Source: a virus. Taken from it: a stretch of DNA of 31,770 bases. The DNA is taken from positions 1-31,770 of IMG/VR virus record IMGVR_UViG_3300010354_000024; one strand, given 5' to 3'. A program made the translations under genes and the position numbers. The first letter of the stretch is position 1. Each line of letters begins with the position of its first letter. The notes beneath the pieces are model-generated. The model had not been told where the DNA came from and made no database searches. It saw only the letters and a program-made list of their open reading frames with translations. Shown here one piece after another: positions 30,885 through 31,770 of this stretch.

Positions 30885-31075
30885 AGCTTAAACCGTATTT
30901 TGCACCAACACCTAAAAGAATCAGAATCTTTGGCGATAGCCTTGCGGCTGCATCAATTATGGTTGCTGGGTTTAATATGGATCATCCATCCGTAATGATT
31001 GGTTGTGCCATTGTTGGTGGCGTTGGTAAGTTCCTATCTAATTTCTTTACAATAGAAAAAGAGAATGAAAACTAA
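30857..31075 (+). CDS. Second holin-like membrane protein
   Basis: 72 residues. TPKRIRIFGDSLAAASIMVA and PSVMIGCAIVGGVGKFLSNF give two hydrophobic, Gly/Ala-rich helices with a basic N-terminus and an acidic tail. This family precedes the endolysin in many Bacteroidota phages; it may be a holin or antiholin partner of the protein at 30584. Confidence 0.65.
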   Translation: MQTKQRSRVKLKPYFAPTPKRIRIFGDSLAAASIMVAGFNMDHPSVMIGCAIVGGVGKFLSNFFTIEKENEN

Positions 31076-31373
31076 ACAAATTACATTCCGTGGGTATTAC
31101 CACGAAGTCAAGAATAAATCACAAGTATATCTACACCATACCGCAGGTAATGACAATGCACAATCGGTATTTAATTGGTGGGAATCACAAGGCAAAAAAA
31201 TTGCTACCTGTGTTGTGATAAATTCCAAGGGTGAAATCATACAAGGGTTTGGTTCACAATACTGGGGATATCACCTTGGTTTAACCAATGATGTATTCCG
31301 TAAGAATGGTTGCACATTTATTCCATTGGATAAATCTTCCATTGGCATTGAGATTTGTTGTTGGGGCAGTTAA
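31065..31373 (+). CDS. Endolysin, N-acetylmuramoyl-L-alanine amidase, N-terminal part
   Basis: 102 residues. YLHHTAGND (His24, His25) and GYHLGL are the zinc and substrate loops of Amidase_2, and SIGIEICCWG is the core strand after which the family normally continues. Here the frame stops two codons later, while the next part of the enzyme is open in the -1 frame (31355-31693). One more G in the GGGG run (31363-31366, TTGGGGC) would join them. It would cut the amide bond between sugar and peptide of peptidoglycan. Confidence 0.85.
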   Translation: MKTKQITFRGYYHEVKNKSQVYLHHTAGNDNAQSVFNWWESQGKKIATCVVINSKGEIIQGFGSQYWGYHLGLTNDVFRKNGCTFIPLDKSSIGIEICCWGS

Positions 31374-31693
31374 CAAAAAAAGGTGAGAAGTTCTATAATT
31401 ATGTAGGCAAGGAAGTTCCAGCCGATGAGGTATGCACATTGGATAAACCATTTAAAGGATATAAGTATTTCCATAACTACACCGATGCACAGATTGAAGC
31501 CGTAGAGGCGTTATTAAAGCATTGGGGGCAGAAATACGGCATAGACCTTACCTACCATCAGGATGTATGGGATGTTACGCCACGAGCCTTAAAAAACGTT
31601 AATGGGGTATATACCCATAATTCGGTTCGTTACGATAAAATTGATGTATATCCCCACCCAAAATTGGTGGATATGCTGAAAAATCTAAAATAA
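31355..31693 (+). CDS. Endolysin, C-terminal part in the -1 frame
   Basis: The family-like sequence begins at GQLTKKGEKFYNYVGKEVP and includes YHQDVWDVTPRALK, where the last zinc-site residues lie. Its apparent TTG start at 31355 is only the edge of the open frame. Together with 31065-31373 it forms one amidase of about 209 residues. The last 46 nt lie in the terminal repeat. Confidence 0.8.
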   Translation: MLLGQLTKKGEKFYNYVGKEVPADEVCTLDKPFKGYKYFHNYTDAQIEAVEALLKHWGQKYGIDLTYHQDVWDVTPRALKNVNGVYTHNSVRYDKIDVYPHPKLVDMLKNLK

Positions 31694-31770
31694 TTCATTC
31701 GTTTACTAAACATTTTGATACGTTCACTAAAAAAAGTGTCCTATCTTTTTTGTTTTTACAAAATAAAATA
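31648..31770. repeat. Terminal direct repeat, right copy
   Basis: Identical to bases 1-123. Joining the two copies closes the genome and places the endolysin directly upstream of the early promoter. Confidence 0.95.

Noticed and set aside
1-31770. Prophage or temperate phage
   Set aside because: No integrase, excisionase, repressor or flanking bacterial genes; the ends close on each other.
1-31770. CRISPR arrays, tRNA genes, insertion sequences
   Set aside because: No regularly spaced direct repeats with unique spacers, no clover-leaf with a T-arm, and no transposase were seen.

Overview
The window is a complete, circularly closed genome of a tailed double-stranded DNA phage, about 31.65 kb of unique sequence. 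The first and last 123 bases are identical, so the contig ends overlap. All protein genes I accept are on the + strand and are tightly packed, many with ATGA overlaps. Low GC, A-rich start regions without strong Shine-Dalgarno sequences, promoter boxes of the type TTTG-N19/20-TAnnTTTG, and the protein families all point to a host in the Bacteroidota (Flavobacterium or a relative). I see no integrase, repressor or tRNA, so a virulent lifestyle is likely. The several cargo-like genes fit an environmental phage.

Layout. 1-2938: early region of small unknown genes, plus a probable single-strand DNA-binding protein with an acidic tip. 2939-3289: a non-coding regulatory region with several hairpins, two candidate minus-strand small RNA units and a leader/terminator that directly abuts the next start codon. 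3290-5912: replication region (winged-helix/gpO-like initiator, unknown partners, small peptides, VRR-NUC nuclease). 5909-6835: a C5-cytosine methyltransferase interrupted by a stop inside its catalytic motif, with a second family-like ORF overprinted in another frame. 6863-10920: sigma-like HTH protein, Cys-cluster protein, ParB-like protein, HNH homing endonuclease and two glycosyltransferases. 11184-12657: terminase. 12678-13418: PAPS-reductase-like cargo gene with its own promoter box. 13447-21028: tail genes (chaperone pair joined by a -1 frameshift, tail completion, two large tail proteins, tape measure). 21044-23646: head genes (XkdF-like protease, scaffold, major capsid). 23733-24296: major tail protein between two terminators. 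24398-28112: portal with a long C-terminal extension, head-tail adaptor, spanin candidate. 28143-30587: fibre/receptor-binding region. 30584-31693: lysis cassette (holin-like proteins, small basic protein, amidase endolysin split by a frameshift).

The theme that stands out is recoding and overlapping information: a T9 slippery site joining two chaperone frames, an A10/A-AAA-AAG site at the portal domain junction that would give a dnaX-like truncated product, a two-codon stop-bearing insertion in the methyltransferase, an overprinted ORF on the same gene, and an endolysin needing one extra base. The second theme is RNA-level control upstream of the replication initiator, where hairpin loops share complementary GUCAG/CUGAC sequences. 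Assignments rest on reading the translations and recalling families; no database search was possible.
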